Source of the DNA: JACCSI01 sp035575715
Lineage (GTDB): Bacteria > Acidobacteriota > Vicinamibacteria > Vicinamibacterales > UBA2999
Length of the DNA: 64,000 nt
NCBI GenBank assembly: GCA_035575715.1
Contig: DATLXN010000014.1
Span: forward strand, 83,481 to 147,480
Direction: 5' to 3'
Shown: piece by piece, positions 8,459 to 15,343 of the stretch
Numbering within the stretch: position 1 is the first letter of the stretch
Layout: every line of letters begins with the position of its first letter
Notes under the pieces: model-generated
What the model was told of the DNA's origin: nothing
Database searches by the model: none
The model's input: the letters and a program-made list of their open reading frames with translations, nothing else
Program-made: the position numbers and the translations under genes

Positions 8459-9799
8459 TTACGAATTAGGCGCAGCCCCTCCGGGTGCGTTGCGGAAGAC
8501 GGCCCAATAAACTGGCAGTCCGGCCAGCACCACCGCAAACACAATTGACGTCCACTTGGGATCGCTGATCAATGCGTTGATGACCAGATACACCGACGCC
8601 GCGATAAACACCGCAGGGACGATCGGGTAGCCGATGACCTTGTACGGTCGGTGCAGATGTGGCTGCGAGCGCCGCAAGCGATAGATCGCGGCCACGCTCA
8701 GTCCGTAGAATGGCCACATCGCCAACACGAACGTATCGGTCAATTGCTCGAAGGTCTGGGTCATCACCATCGCGATGCCCAGCACGCACGCCAGCATGAT
8801 CGCGACGTATGGCGTATTGAACTTCGGGTGGACCGCGGCGATCGCCTTGAAGAACAGCCGGTCATCGGCCATCGCAAAAAAAATGCGCGGCGAGGCCAAC
8901 ATGCTGCCCATCAGCGACCCAAAGGTCGAAATCATGACCACGACAGAGATGAACGCTGCGCCGGCTTGGCCAAACAGCGCCGCCATCGTATCGGCCGCAA
9001 TCAGCCGCGACGATTGCACCTTCTCGATTGGGTTCATGTAGAGATAGGCGACGTTCGCAGAGATGTAGATTGCAATGATCGCGAGCGTGCCGAAGATGAT
9101 GGCGCGTGGCAGGTTGCGCTGCGGGTCTTTGACTTCGCCGCTGGCAAATGACAGATCGGCAAACCCGTCATAGGCCCACAACACCGAGATCAACGCGAGG
9201 CCGAAGAGCCCCGCCTGAACCGGAGTGTCGGTCGGCGCGAGATTCGACCACGTGGCGCCCGACCCGCCGCCGAGCAAGAACGAGAAGAGCACCAGCAGCG
9301 CCAAGGCACCGAACTTGGTGATCGTTGAGATACCCGTGAACAGTGCACCAAACTGCACGCCGGCGATGTTGACGAGCGCGGCAAACGCAATCGCGCCGGC
9401 GGCCAGGTAATCCGCGCCGGACGGATACAGGGCGGGATCGATGCCGAAGACGCGGAGGCAATACTCGCCGAACACCGAGGAGATCCCGCCCAGCGCCGCT
9501 GCGCGGATGAGGACCAGTTGTGCCCACCCGTAGACAAAGGCGTACGGTCGGCCCCACCCCTCGCGCAGGTACACGTACATGCCGCCGGTTTCGGGCATGG
9601 CCGCCGACAATTCGGCGAATGCCAGGGCGCCGCACAAAACGATCAGGCCGCCGACGATCCAGACGGCCAGCATCATGGTCGGCTCGGGCACGCGCGTCGC
9701 GATACCCGCCGGAGTGCGGAAGATGCCGCCTCCGATGGTGATGCCGATGACGATTCCGATAGAGCTCCAGAGCCCGAGGCGCCGGACCAGTGTGGGCAT
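8459..9799 (-). CDS. APC-family amino acid permease
   Basis: A 446-residue integral membrane transporter with about twelve hydrophobic segments. The N-terminal RRLGLWSSIGIVIGITIGGG is the conserved first helix with the Gly-rich substrate-binding break, and PETGGMYVYLREG, YGWAQLVL and DGFADL are typical of amino acid-polyamine-organocation exchangers. The open frame extends to 10054, but that part opposes the kinase gene; the ATG at 9799 begins the conserved sequence. The gene is divergent from the kinase and shares with it the CCAATATAATT promoter box. The transported amino acid cannot be inferred. Confidence 0.88.
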   Translation of the reverse strand: MPTLVRRLGLWSSIGIVIGITIGGGIFRTPAGIATRVPEPTMMLAVWIVGGLIVLCGALAFAELSAAMPETGGMYVYLREGWGRPYAFVYGWAQLVLIRAAALGGISSVFGEYCLRVFGIDPALYPSGADYLAAGAIAFAALVNIAGVQFGALFTGISTITKFGALALLVLFSFLLGGGSGATWSNLAPTDTPVQAGLFGLALISVLWAYDGFADLSFASGEVKDPQRNLPRAIIFGTLAIIAIYISANVAYLYMNPIEKVQSSRLIAADTMAALFGQAGAAFISVVVMISTFGSLMGSMLASPRIFFAMADDRLFFKAIAAVHPKFNTPYVAIMLACVLGIAMVMTQTFEQLTDTFVLAMWPFYGLSVAAIYRLRRSQPHLHRPYKVIGYPIVPAVFIAASVYLVINALISDPKWTSIVFAVVLAGLPVYWAVFRNAPGGAAPNS

Positions 9800-9805
9800 G
9801 CCGGG

Positions 9806-9816
9806 CCAATATAATT
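9806..9816. promoter_or_regulatory. Divergent promoter box between permease and kinase
   Basis: CCAATATAATT gives TATAAT at 9810-9815 on the plus strand and TATATT on the minus strand. The plus-strand box lies exactly six bases before the kinase GTG (9822), so a leaderless kinase mRNA is predicted. The minus-strand box is eight bases from the permease ATG. The same 11-mer is at 3328-3338. Confidence 0.5.
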
Positions 9817-9821
9817 GATGC

Positions 9822-12272
9822 GTGGCCACAGGGACAGGCCTAATCGGGTCGACCATCCGCCAATACCGGATCATCGAACGCCTTGGCGGTGGCGGGATGG
9901 GAGAGGTGTACCTCGCCGAAGACCAGCGCCTGGGCCGCCGGGTCGCGCTCAAATTTCTCGCCGCCCACGTCAGCGCGGATGGTGAAGCGCGCGGCCGCCT
10001 GATCCGCGAGGCCCAGGCCGCCGCCCTGCTGCGATCGCCGCACATCGCGGTCACTTACGACCTGGTCGAGGAAGACGAGGCGTTGTTCATCGCCATGGAA
10101 TACGTCGAAGGCGAGCTGCTTTCGACACGGATCGCGCGTGGGCCATTGCCGGTCCTCGACGCGCTCGATGTGGCGCTGCAACTGGCCGACGCGCTCGACG
10201 AAGCGCACAGTCGCGGCGTGGTGCACCGCGACATCAAGAGCGCCAACGTGATGATCACGTCGCGCCAGTTGGTCAAGGTGCTCGATTTTGGGCTCGCCAA
10301 GTTCGTGCCGACGCCGACCGCCGGAGATGTTCAGACCATGGCCGGCCGGACCATGCCCGGGATGGTGTTGGGGACGCTCAATTACATGGCGCCCGAACAA
10401 CTGAGCGGCGGTGAGGTCGACCATCGCGCCGATCTGTTTTCAACCGGCGTGGTGCTCTACGAAATGCTCGCCGCGCGGCTGCCGTTCCCTGGCTCAACCC
10501 TGCCGGAGATTGCTGACCGCATCCTCAACCAGCAACCTGACGCGATCGCGCGCTACAACTACAGTGCCGGCGAAGATATCGACGCGATTCTTCGCAAGGC
10601 CTTCCAGAAGCAGCCGCAGTTCCGCTATCAAGCCGCGCGCGACCTCTACATCGACCTGCTGCACGCGCGTCGGCGGACCAATCAGGCCGATTCGACGCAG
10701 CGCGGGTCGGCGGCGTGGCTCGGCCCCATTGATTTTGCCGATGCTGCCGCGCCGATGCCGGTGCGACCGCCATCGGGCCCGCGCACGGCCGTTGAAGGCG
10801 AATTGGTGGCGGTGCTCAACTTCTCGAACATCACCGGCAATCCGGCCGATGACTGGGTCGGTCAAGGTATCGCCGAATCGCTGACTGCCGACCTGACGCG
10901 CGTGAAGACACTCGCGGTGGTGCCGCGCGAGCAGATCTTCGATCTGCAACGCAATCTGACGTCGCACGGCCGCCATGTCGATGAGCATCAAGCCGTGGAG
11001 CTCGGCCGGCGTCTTGGTGCCCGAGCGGTGGTCAGCGGGGCCTACCAGCGTCTGGCGACGCGGATTCGGATTACCGCGCAGGCGATCGACGTCAGCAGTG
11101 GCCGCCTGTTGGCCACGGTGAAGCTGGACGGCGCGCTCGATGAGCTGTTCGAGTTGCAGGACAAGCTGGTGATGGAACTGCTGCAGCGCGGTTTACGACA
11201 GGACGTGAACCAGAGCGAGCTCGCAGCGCTCGAAGGTGGGGGCACGCAGTCGCTGGAGGCATTCGAGGCCTACTCGCGCGGCATGCTCAATCTCCGGCTG
11301 GCCGGTCGCGATTCGGTCGATCGCGCGATCGTGCTGCTCGAAGAAGCCGTCCGGCGTGACCCGGAGTATGCGGAGGCCGCAGTGGCTCTCGGTGGCGCAC
11401 TGCAACTCAAAGGCTCGTTCCTCTCGCTGCCCGACCTGTTGCAGCGCAGCCTGGAACTGCTTCGGGTCGTCGTGCAGCGGCGCCCCGACTATGCCGACGC
11501 GCATGCGCGACTGGGCAGCACGCTGCTCGCCCTCGGGCGTCCAGATGACGCGATTGCGACGCTGCGGCAGGCGCTGCAGATCGATCCCGCTCATGGCGCG
11601 GCGCGTGGCATCCTCGCCCGCACCTACTGGGTCGGCAAGGGCCGGATCGACGAGGCGATCACGGAATTCGAGCACACCCTGCGACTCAACCCCGCCGGCG
11701 GCTACGCGTTTCTGCAGCTGGCCCTGCTCTATACCCTGCGCGGCGATTTCGCCAAGGGCGAGGAGATCGCGCGCCGCGCCATCGCACTGCAGGAGCAGGC
11801 GATGTCCGGGACGGCGGGGCTGCTGATTGTCGGAGCCCACACGCGACTTGGCTACGCGCTATACCGGCAGGGTCGATACGAGGACGCGATCCGCGAATAT
11901 CGCCGCGAGCTGGAATATGTCTCGGCCGGCAACCATGTGTTGCGGGAGCGGACGAGTATCGAATTGAACCAGAAGCTTGGCGCGGTGTATCGACGCACTG
12001 GCGACCTGCATCAGGCCGTGATCTATGAAGACTTCGCCCTCGAGGCGTTTGCCGCGCGGCTGACCGGCGGTGGCGACGACCCGTTCACGCGGTATTATCT
12101 GGCGTCGTTGCACGCACTACGGGGTGAGGCGGATACGGTGCTCGATCATCTGCAGTCGCCGTTGCGCGAGCTGACCGCATTTACGCACTGGCGTCTCCCG
12201 CGCGACCCGGACTTCGATCCGGTGCGCGACCATCCTCTTTTCAAGGATCTGATTCATGAAGCGATCGAGTGA
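9822..12272 (+). CDS. Serine/threonine protein kinase with FlgO/TolB-like and TPR domains
   Basis: An 816-residue protein. Residues about 14-275 are a Hanks-type kinase: glycine loop GGGGMGEVY, ATP-binding lysine in VALKFL, catalytic VHRDIKSANVM, DFG in VLDFGLAKF and activation segment GTLNYMAPEQ. Then comes a domain beginning LVAVLNFSNITGNPADDW, VGQGIAESLTADL, like the FlgO/TolB N-terminal domain that follows kinases in many Acidobacteria-type proteins. The last 350 residues are tetratricopeptide repeats. No membrane helix is seen, so it is probably cytoplasmic. GTG start; no Shine-Dalgarno, but a TATAAT six bases upstream. The signal it senses is unknown. Confidence 0.9.
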   Translation: MATGTGLIGSTIRQYRIIERLGGGGMGEVYLAEDQRLGRRVALKFLAAHVSADGEARGRLIREAQAAALLRSPHIAVTYDLVEEDEALFIAMEYVEGELLSTRIARGPLPVLDALDVALQLADALDEAHSRGVVHRDIKSANVMITSRQLVKVLDFGLAKFVPTPTAGDVQTMAGRTMPGMVLGTLNYMAPEQLSGGEVDHRADLFSTGVVLYEMLAARLPFPGSTLPEIADRILNQQPDAIARYNYSAGEDIDAILRKAFQKQPQFRYQAARDLYIDLLHARRRTNQADSTQRGSAAWLGPIDFADAAAPMPVRPPSGPRTAVEGELVAVLNFSNITGNPADDWVGQGIAESLTADLTRVKTLAVVPREQIFDLQRNLTSHGRHVDEHQAVELGRRLGARAVVSGAYQRLATRIRITAQAIDVSSGRLLATVKLDGALDELFELQDKLVMELLQRGLRQDVNQSELAALEGGGTQSLEAFEAYSRGMLNLRLAGRDSVDRAIVLLEEAVRRDPEYAEAAVALGGALQLKGSFLSLPDLLQRSLELLRVVVQRRPDYADAHARLGSTLLALGRPDDAIATLRQALQIDPAHGAARGILARTYWVGKGRIDEAITEFEHTLRLNPAGGYAFLQLALLYTLRGDFAKGEEIARRAIALQEQAMSGTAGLLIVGAHTRLGYALYRQGRYEDAIREYRRELEYVSAGNHVLRERTSIELNQKLGAVYRRTGDLHQAVIYEDFALEAFAARLTGGGDDPFTRYYLASLHALRGEADTVLDHLQSPLRELTAFTHWRLPRDPDFDPVRDHPLFKDLIHEAIE

Positions 12273-12896
12273 TGTGATGTATGCGGTGATGTTCGTGATC
12301 GTCGCGGCGTCCCGGCGAGCGCACAAGAGATCGATCCGGATGATGAAGCGTGCGTCGAGTCAAAGCTGGTCGAGTCCAAACTGATGCCGCGGATGCCAGG
12401 CTGTCGGGTGCAGGCCTGCAACAGCCGGGAATTTGACAGCACCGATCTGGTGATTAATACCGCGGGCGACGCCAAGACGCTCGAGGGGCGCTGCTCGTCA
12501 AACAGATGCAGCAGGAGATGACCGCTGGTGCGCAGGCGATCGCTGACGCGATCAACGCCTCAGGGAAGCTCGATCTGTACGGCATCAATTTCGCGACCGG
12601 CTCCGCCGCGATCTCACCCGAGAGCGACAAGGTGCTGACCGATATCCTCGCGGTGCTGAGCGCCAACGCCGACTGGCAGCTGCGCGTCGAGGGACACACC
12701 GACAACGTCGGCCACGCCGCCGCCAACCTCAACTCTCACAAGCCCGCGCCACCGCGGTGGTCGCCTGGCTCGCCGGACAGGGCATTGCGACCGGCCGCTT
12801 GACCGCCGCGGATCTTGGCGACACGCAACCGGTCGACGCCAATGCGACCGACGCGGGGCGCGCCAAGAACGCCGCGTCGCCCTGATTAAGCAGTAA
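12256..12896 (+). pseudogene. Broken OmpA-family outer-membrane/peptidoglycan-binding protein
   Basis: Read across frames, this is an exported protein (signal-like VMYAVMFVIVAAS then PASAQEIDPDDE) with a C-terminal OmpA domain (YGINFATGSAAI, VEGHTDNVG, ARATAVVAWLAGQGIATG, DAGRAKN, RVALIKQ). Coding phase moves at four places: near 12312, 12487, 12734 and 12871. Every shift is one base lost, and each lies at a run of identical bases (C, G, A and C). No single frame is functional. The start overlaps the kinase end. Either it is a decaying gene or the assembly has homopolymer errors here; neighbouring genes are intact. Confidence 0.8.
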
Positions 12897-12911
12897 TTCG
12901 GCGACAATGCG

Positions 12912-13145
12912 TCAGCTTGTCGCCGCGCGTCCGGTGCGCCACGGATTGCCCTCGGTGGGCGACCGGAATCCGGCGTGACCACTCAGGCGTGCGGCCTGTT
13001 CGCGCAGTGTGGCGGCTTCGAGCTCGAGTCGTTCCGCCCGCGCGGTGATGAGGTCAACCAGATCCTGGCGCTGCGCATCGTCCGCTTCAGCCGGCGGAAG
13101 TGGTAGCAGGAAGTCGTGGATGCTCGACTTGAATGGATTCACCAT
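12912..13145 (-). CDS. Small hypothetical protein with coiled-coil segment
   Basis: A 77-residue frame beginning MVNPFKSSIHDFLLPLPPAE, with a Glu/Ala/Leu-rich helix (LVDLITARAERLELEAATLR) typical of a short coiled coil. An ATG start is at 13145; the frame also extends to 13199 but that part looks non-coding. No Shine-Dalgarno or known motif is present. It lies convergent with the broken OmpA gene and beside the transposon insertion site. It may be a real small protein or a chance frame. Confidence 0.45.
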   Translation of the reverse strand: MVNPFKSSIHDFLLPLPPAEADDAQRQDLVDLITARAERLELEAATLREQAARLSGHAGFRSPTEGNPWRTGRAATS

Positions 13146-13219
13146 GGCAACGACAAGTGTGAGAGCTCGACTCGTCGGAGAATGTTCTCGATTGCACACC
13201 GGGCAGTAAGAATGGTTGC

Positions 13220-13229
13220 GCTCGGCGTC
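13220..13229. repeat. Target-site duplication, left copy
   Basis: GCTCGGCGTC directly precedes the left inverted repeat and recurs directly after the right inverted repeat (16357-16366). IS1595-type elements are known for duplications of about 8 bp; 10 bp is what gives symmetrical repeat ends here. A further TTGC match precedes both copies and may be coincidence. Confidence 0.75.
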
Positions 13230-13260
13230 GCAATTATATAGTTCACAAACCCAAGCGGGA
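13230..13260 (+). repeat. Left terminal inverted repeat
   Basis: Starts GCAATTATATA and continues through ACAAACCCAA. Aligned with the reverse complement of 16326-16356 it matches at 27 of 31 positions, with differences at 13241, 13244, 13255 and 13259. Confidence 0.85.
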
Positions 13261-13320
13261 CCGCTGAGCGATTAACCCTAATTGGCGAATTTTGTGCAAT
13301 TTGAAATAAGACTAATAAGT

Positions 13321-13344
13321 CGCCACTTTTAGGTCTGAGTGGCG
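13321..13344. repeat. Subterminal hairpin
   Basis: CGCCACT (13321-13327) pairs with AGTGGCG (13338-13344) around a 10-base loop, shortly inside the left end of the transposon and upstream of its first reading frame. It could block read-through transcription into the element or be a subterminal transposase site. Confidence 0.45.
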
Positions 13345-13376
13345 TCTAATAATGAGAGTATCATCTGAGCGTTTTT

Positions 13377-13877
13377 ATGAGCACACTACCCAGAATCCTT
13401 CTAGTTGAGCATCGCCGGCCATTCAGCTGGACTCTGTTCGGCGTCGTGGTGGTGCTGGCCGCTGTGGCATCGTGGGGCGTCTCTCTGGGCGACCTCTTGG
13501 CAAACATCCCCCATTAACGCGCTCATCCCCAAAGCCTGCGCGACCCCCGAGCTCCAGCCGATCCGTCTGTTTTGTTTCTGACAGTCCTCGTGGTCGCCGT
13601 AGGTGTCGAATGGTTTCGATTCTATGCTCACCCGGAGGGACTTGGGGCGGTCCGGTTCCCTGGAGTACTCCGAACGGCATCGGTTGTCGCAAACCTTTGG
13701 TATCACGTCTGGAACCCCGCACCTGGGTACCGGAAGGCGGCGGTATCGTCCTTTCTCAGTGAGCTAGGAATGCCGAGTGCCGTCGCCATCGTTGGCGGGA
13801 TGATCTACAACGTCTGGATCGCAATCTATAACGCCTTCGCCGAGGCGACCGCTCCGTCATTGCCCCACGGTCTGTGA
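13377..13877 (+). CDS. Small membrane protein frame interrupted by one in-frame UAA
   Basis: ATG at 13377 opens a 46-codon frame (MSTLPRILLVEHRRPFSWTL, then a hydrophobic helix with VVVVLAAVASWG) that stops at TAA 13515-13517. The same frame continues without another stop to TGA at 13877 for 119 codons. That second part contains a further hydrophobic helix (VLFLTVLVVAVGVEWF) and a C-terminal WYHVWNPAPGYRKAAV region, but has no ATG or GTG of its own near its beginning (first TTG at 13572). Read through, it would be a protein of about 166 residues with two or three membrane segments. The element also codes for a tRNA predicted to read UAA. No homologue is recognised; the alternative is two separate small genes or a nonsense mutation. 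Confidence 0.45.
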
Positions 13878-13882
13878 GCTTC

Positions 13883-14041
13883 CTAAGACGTTTTTTTTCG
13901 TTTCTTCACCGTCCTTTTTTTTGCGCGCTTTCCTGGGGTCTCCTTCGGTGGTGGAGGTGTACCGAGCATCGCCTTGACCGCCTCATCGAAGGCGAGAGGG
14001 ATATGGAGTGGACGGAGAGGCTCGGCTTTGCGCTTAGGCAT
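13883..14041 (-). CDS. Small basic protein
   Basis: A 52-residue frame on the minus strand beginning MPKRKAEPLRPLHIPLAFDE. The middle (AFDEAVKAMLGTPPPPK) resembles a widespread class of very small hypothetical proteins with a Leu-x-Ile-Pro-Leu-x-Phe-Asp/Glu-Glu-Ala core and a Pro-rich tail. The last 20 residues are Lys/Arg-rich (KRAKKRTVKKRKK), suggesting nucleic-acid binding. It ends in TAG five bases from the convergent UAA-interrupted frame. Function unknown; too short for default gene finding but the composition is protein-like. Confidence 0.5.
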   Translation of the reverse strand: MPKRKAEPLRPLHIPLAFDEAVKAMLGTPPPPKETPGKRAKKRTVKKRKKTS

Positions 14042-14068
14042 TAGGTATCAACCATCCGGATGCACGGA

Positions 14069-14097
14069 TTGTACTTGTGGGGCGCATGTGCTAAAGT
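14069..14097 (+). promoter_or_regulatory. Sigma70-like promoter facing right, no ORF directly downstream
   Basis: TTGTAC (14069-14074), a 17-base spacer and TAAAGT (14092-14097) preceded by TG one base earlier (extended -10). Predicted start is near 14104. The first plus-strand gene begins only at 14481, so the transcript would run antisense to the minus-strand gene at 14116-14436 or serve as its long leader. Confidence 0.4.
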
Positions 14098-14115
14098 GCG
14101 CTCAGGGGCTACCCA

Positions 14116-14436
14116 CTAGCTATCGCGCTTCGATTTCACCACGAGCCTAAATGCCTTTAGGCCCTTGGAAGAAGCGTATAGCCGCCGCCCGTCTCGGAGG
14201 GTGATATAGGCCGTGTAAACGACCTCATACCCCTCCGGGATCTGTTCGTCTTCCTTCAGCACATAAATCACCTCCAATCCGACGGAGCCGCCGTCGGGGC
14301 GCATCAACAGCGCGCATCCGACCGGTTGCTTGGAGGCATCTCTGTGTTCCAGAAAGCGGAACCCCTGAGCGCACCCGCAGTTTACCACAAGCTGCACTAA
14401 CCGCTGTATTGCTTTTGGGGCGAAAGATCCCCGCAT
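14116..14436 (-). CDS. Hypothetical transposon cargo protein
   Basis: A 106-residue protein, ATG start at 14436 preceded by AAGGGATC, a possible Shine-Dalgarno, and ending in TAG. It contains two parts: an N-terminal helical stretch with NCGCAQGFRFLEHRD and a C-terminal beta-rich part (VGLEVIYVLKEDEQIPEGYE, then VVYTAYITLRDGRRLYASSK). No membrane segment or known catalytic motif is visible. It is divergent from the winged-helix gene with a 44-base gap, so the two could share regulation. I do not recognise the family. Confidence 0.6.
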   Translation of the reverse strand: MRGSFAPKAIQRLVQLVVNCGCAQGFRFLEHRDASKQPVGCALLMRPDGGSVGLEVIYVLKEDEQIPEGYEVVYTAYITLRDGRRLYASSKGLKAFRLVVKSKRDS

Positions 14437-14480
14437 GATCCCTTGCGCTTGATCCCCTGATCCACTACATTAGGATCTCC

Positions 14481-14888
14481 ATGACGTTGAATCCATCGGC
14501 GCTGGCGGAACTCAGGCGGGCTGTCGCCGGACTGGTGGCTGAGCGCGCGTTGATCGATGAGGGGATCGCGGCTATTCGTCGCGTGTTGGCTCATTACGAC
14601 ACCGCGGAGTTCCCTCAGCGGGTTCCGCTGGCGGCCCCTGCCGACGATCAGCAGCCGGCGAAGACCGATAAATATGCGGGGATGACTATGCGGGAGGTGG
14701 TTAGTGTTCACCTGCGCGCTCACCCAGGTTGGAAGGCCGCAGATGTGACGCGCGTTCTACGTCTAGAAGGCTACAGCCGTGCAGGGGCCACTCGATTCAG
14801 TCATCGTGTTTATAACGAGATTTGGAGAATGGAACGCGACGGACTCGTCACGAAGAATGAGCATGGCGGGTTCCACCTGAAGGAGTAG
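14481..14888 (+). CDS. Winged-helix-like DNA-binding cargo protein
   Basis: A 135-residue protein. Residues 1-45 form a helical, probably coiled-coil dimerisation segment (LAELRRAVAGLVAERALIDE). Residues about 68-135 (MTMREVVSVHLRAHPGWKAA, VTRVLRLEGYSRAGATRF, VYNEIWRMERDGLVTKNEHG) have the spacing of a winged helix ending in a Gly-rich wing. An AGGA four to five bases before the ATG can serve as ribosome binding site. It ends in TAG. As the only likely DNA-binding cargo protein it may regulate the element; a perfect 14 bp palindrome lies nine bases after its stop. The role is inferred from the fold only. Confidence 0.65.
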   Translation: MTLNPSALAELRRAVAGLVAERALIDEGIAAIRRVLAHYDTAEFPQRVPLAAPADDQQPAKTDKYAGMTMREVVSVHLRAHPGWKAADVTRVLRLEGYSRAGATRFSHRVYNEIWRMERDGLVTKNEHGGFHLKE

Positions 14889-14896
14889 ACCCGGAT

Positions 14897-14910
14897 GACA
14901 ACATGTTGTC
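14897..14910. promoter_or_regulatory. Perfect 14 bp palindrome
   Basis: GACAACATGTTGTC is a perfect dyad between the winged-helix gene and the tRNA gene. It has the size and symmetry of an operator for a dimeric regulator and lies on the tRNA-proximal side, so it could control the tRNA genes. Binding by the neighbouring protein is speculation. Confidence 0.4.
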
Positions 14911-14950
14911 CCCTCACTCTGGCCCACCGGGGCAGAGGGGAGAAGACGAA

Positions 14951-14990
14951 GGGCCGTCCTTTTCTGCCGTAGGAAGCTGAAGGACGGCCC
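14951..14990. terminator. Strong stem-loop before the tRNA gene
   Basis: GGGCCGTCCTT (14951-14961) pairs with AAGGACGGCCC (14980-14990), 11 base pairs without mismatch, loop of 18. It follows the winged-helix gene. No T-run follows on the plus strand, so it may be a processing or structural element rather than an intrinsic terminator. Confidence 0.4.
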
Positions 14991-15023
14991 GTGGGTGGGC
15001 GCACCATCGATGCATCCCTATGT

Positions 15024-15107
15024 GCGGGTGTGGCGAAACTGGCAAACGCGACCGGCTTTAAACCGGCTTCCCTACCAGGATTGCGGGTTCGAGTCCCGCC
15101 GCCCGCA
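15024..15107 (+). tRNA. Leucine-type tRNA with anticodon UUA (predicted UAA suppressor)
   Basis: An 84-base cloverleaf: acceptor GCGGGTG pairs with CGCCCGC (one G-U). D-arm GCG/CGC has the loop AAACTGGCAAA. The anticodon loop is CTTTAAA on a CCGG/CCGG stem, with an A-C mismatch at 27-43. The variable arm is 15 bases (TCC/GGA stem), T-arm GCGGG-TTCGAGT-CCCGC, discriminator A. The long variable arm, D-arm and discriminator match leucine tRNAs; the D-arm region differs at two positions from the host tRNA-Leu at 32216-32302. Positions 34-36 are TTA, which pairs with the stop codon UAA. CCA is not encoded. It lies inside the transposon. Expression and charging are unproven. Confidence 0.75.
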
Positions 15108-15189
15108 TCTACAGAATAGTACTTCGGTTGATTTGGGTCAAATCATGAGCGACTTCTAAGCGATTAAGCCTAGACCCCCACCATCAGTC

Positions 15190-15210
15190 CGGCTCCCCAA
15201 ACGGGAGCCG
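15190..15210. repeat. Hairpin between tRNA and tRNA-like element
   Basis: CGGCTCCC pairs with GGGAGCCG around CAAAC, an 8 bp stem. It lies nine bases before the tRNA-like element and has no T-run after it. It may separate or process the two RNAs. Confidence 0.4.
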
Positions 15211-15219
15211 AGGCTGATT

Positions 15220-15292
15220 GGGGGGCGACTGGTTCTCCTGCCGGAAACTGGATTCAGCGCGGGGGCGGGTTCGATTCCCGTGCCCTCCACCA
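15220..15292 (+). other. tRNA-like element with encoded CCA, no normal anticodon arm
   Basis: A 73-base segment whose ends pair as a 7 bp acceptor (GGGGGGC with GCCCTCC, one G-U). It has a T-arm (GCGGG-TTCGATT-CCCGT), a possible D-arm (CTGG/CCGG) and an encoded ACCA end. The middle forms only a short CTG-GATT-CAG hairpin in place of an anticodon arm. It could be a degenerate tRNA, a tRNA-like structure, or the 3' end of a tmRNA or tRNA captured by the element. It is not a normal translating tRNA as I can fold it. Confidence 0.4.
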
Positions 15293-15302
15293 AACTTAAC
15301 GC

Positions 15303-15331
15303 GACGACGCGGCCACGATTGGCGCGTCGTC
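15303..15331 (-). terminator. Stem-loop downstream of the transposase gene
   Basis: GACGACGCG (15303-15311) pairs with CGCGTCGTC (15323-15331), nine base pairs with an 11-base loop, 13 bases past the transposase stop. No T-run follows, so terminator strength is uncertain. Confidence 0.4.
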
Positions 15332-15343
15332 CGCGCTTCCTCC

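Noticed and set aside
13216..13229. 14 bp direct repeats (TTGC plus GCTCGGCGTC) as phage attachment sites
   Set aside because: No integrase is present; the inverted repeats and IS1595 transposase explain the direct repeats as target duplication, with TTGC on the right belonging to the inverted repeat.
15220..15292. Selenocysteine tRNA (a TTCA stretch could place anticodon TCA)
   Set aside because: No anticodon stem can be formed around that position and the long acceptor/variable arms of tRNA-Sec are missing.
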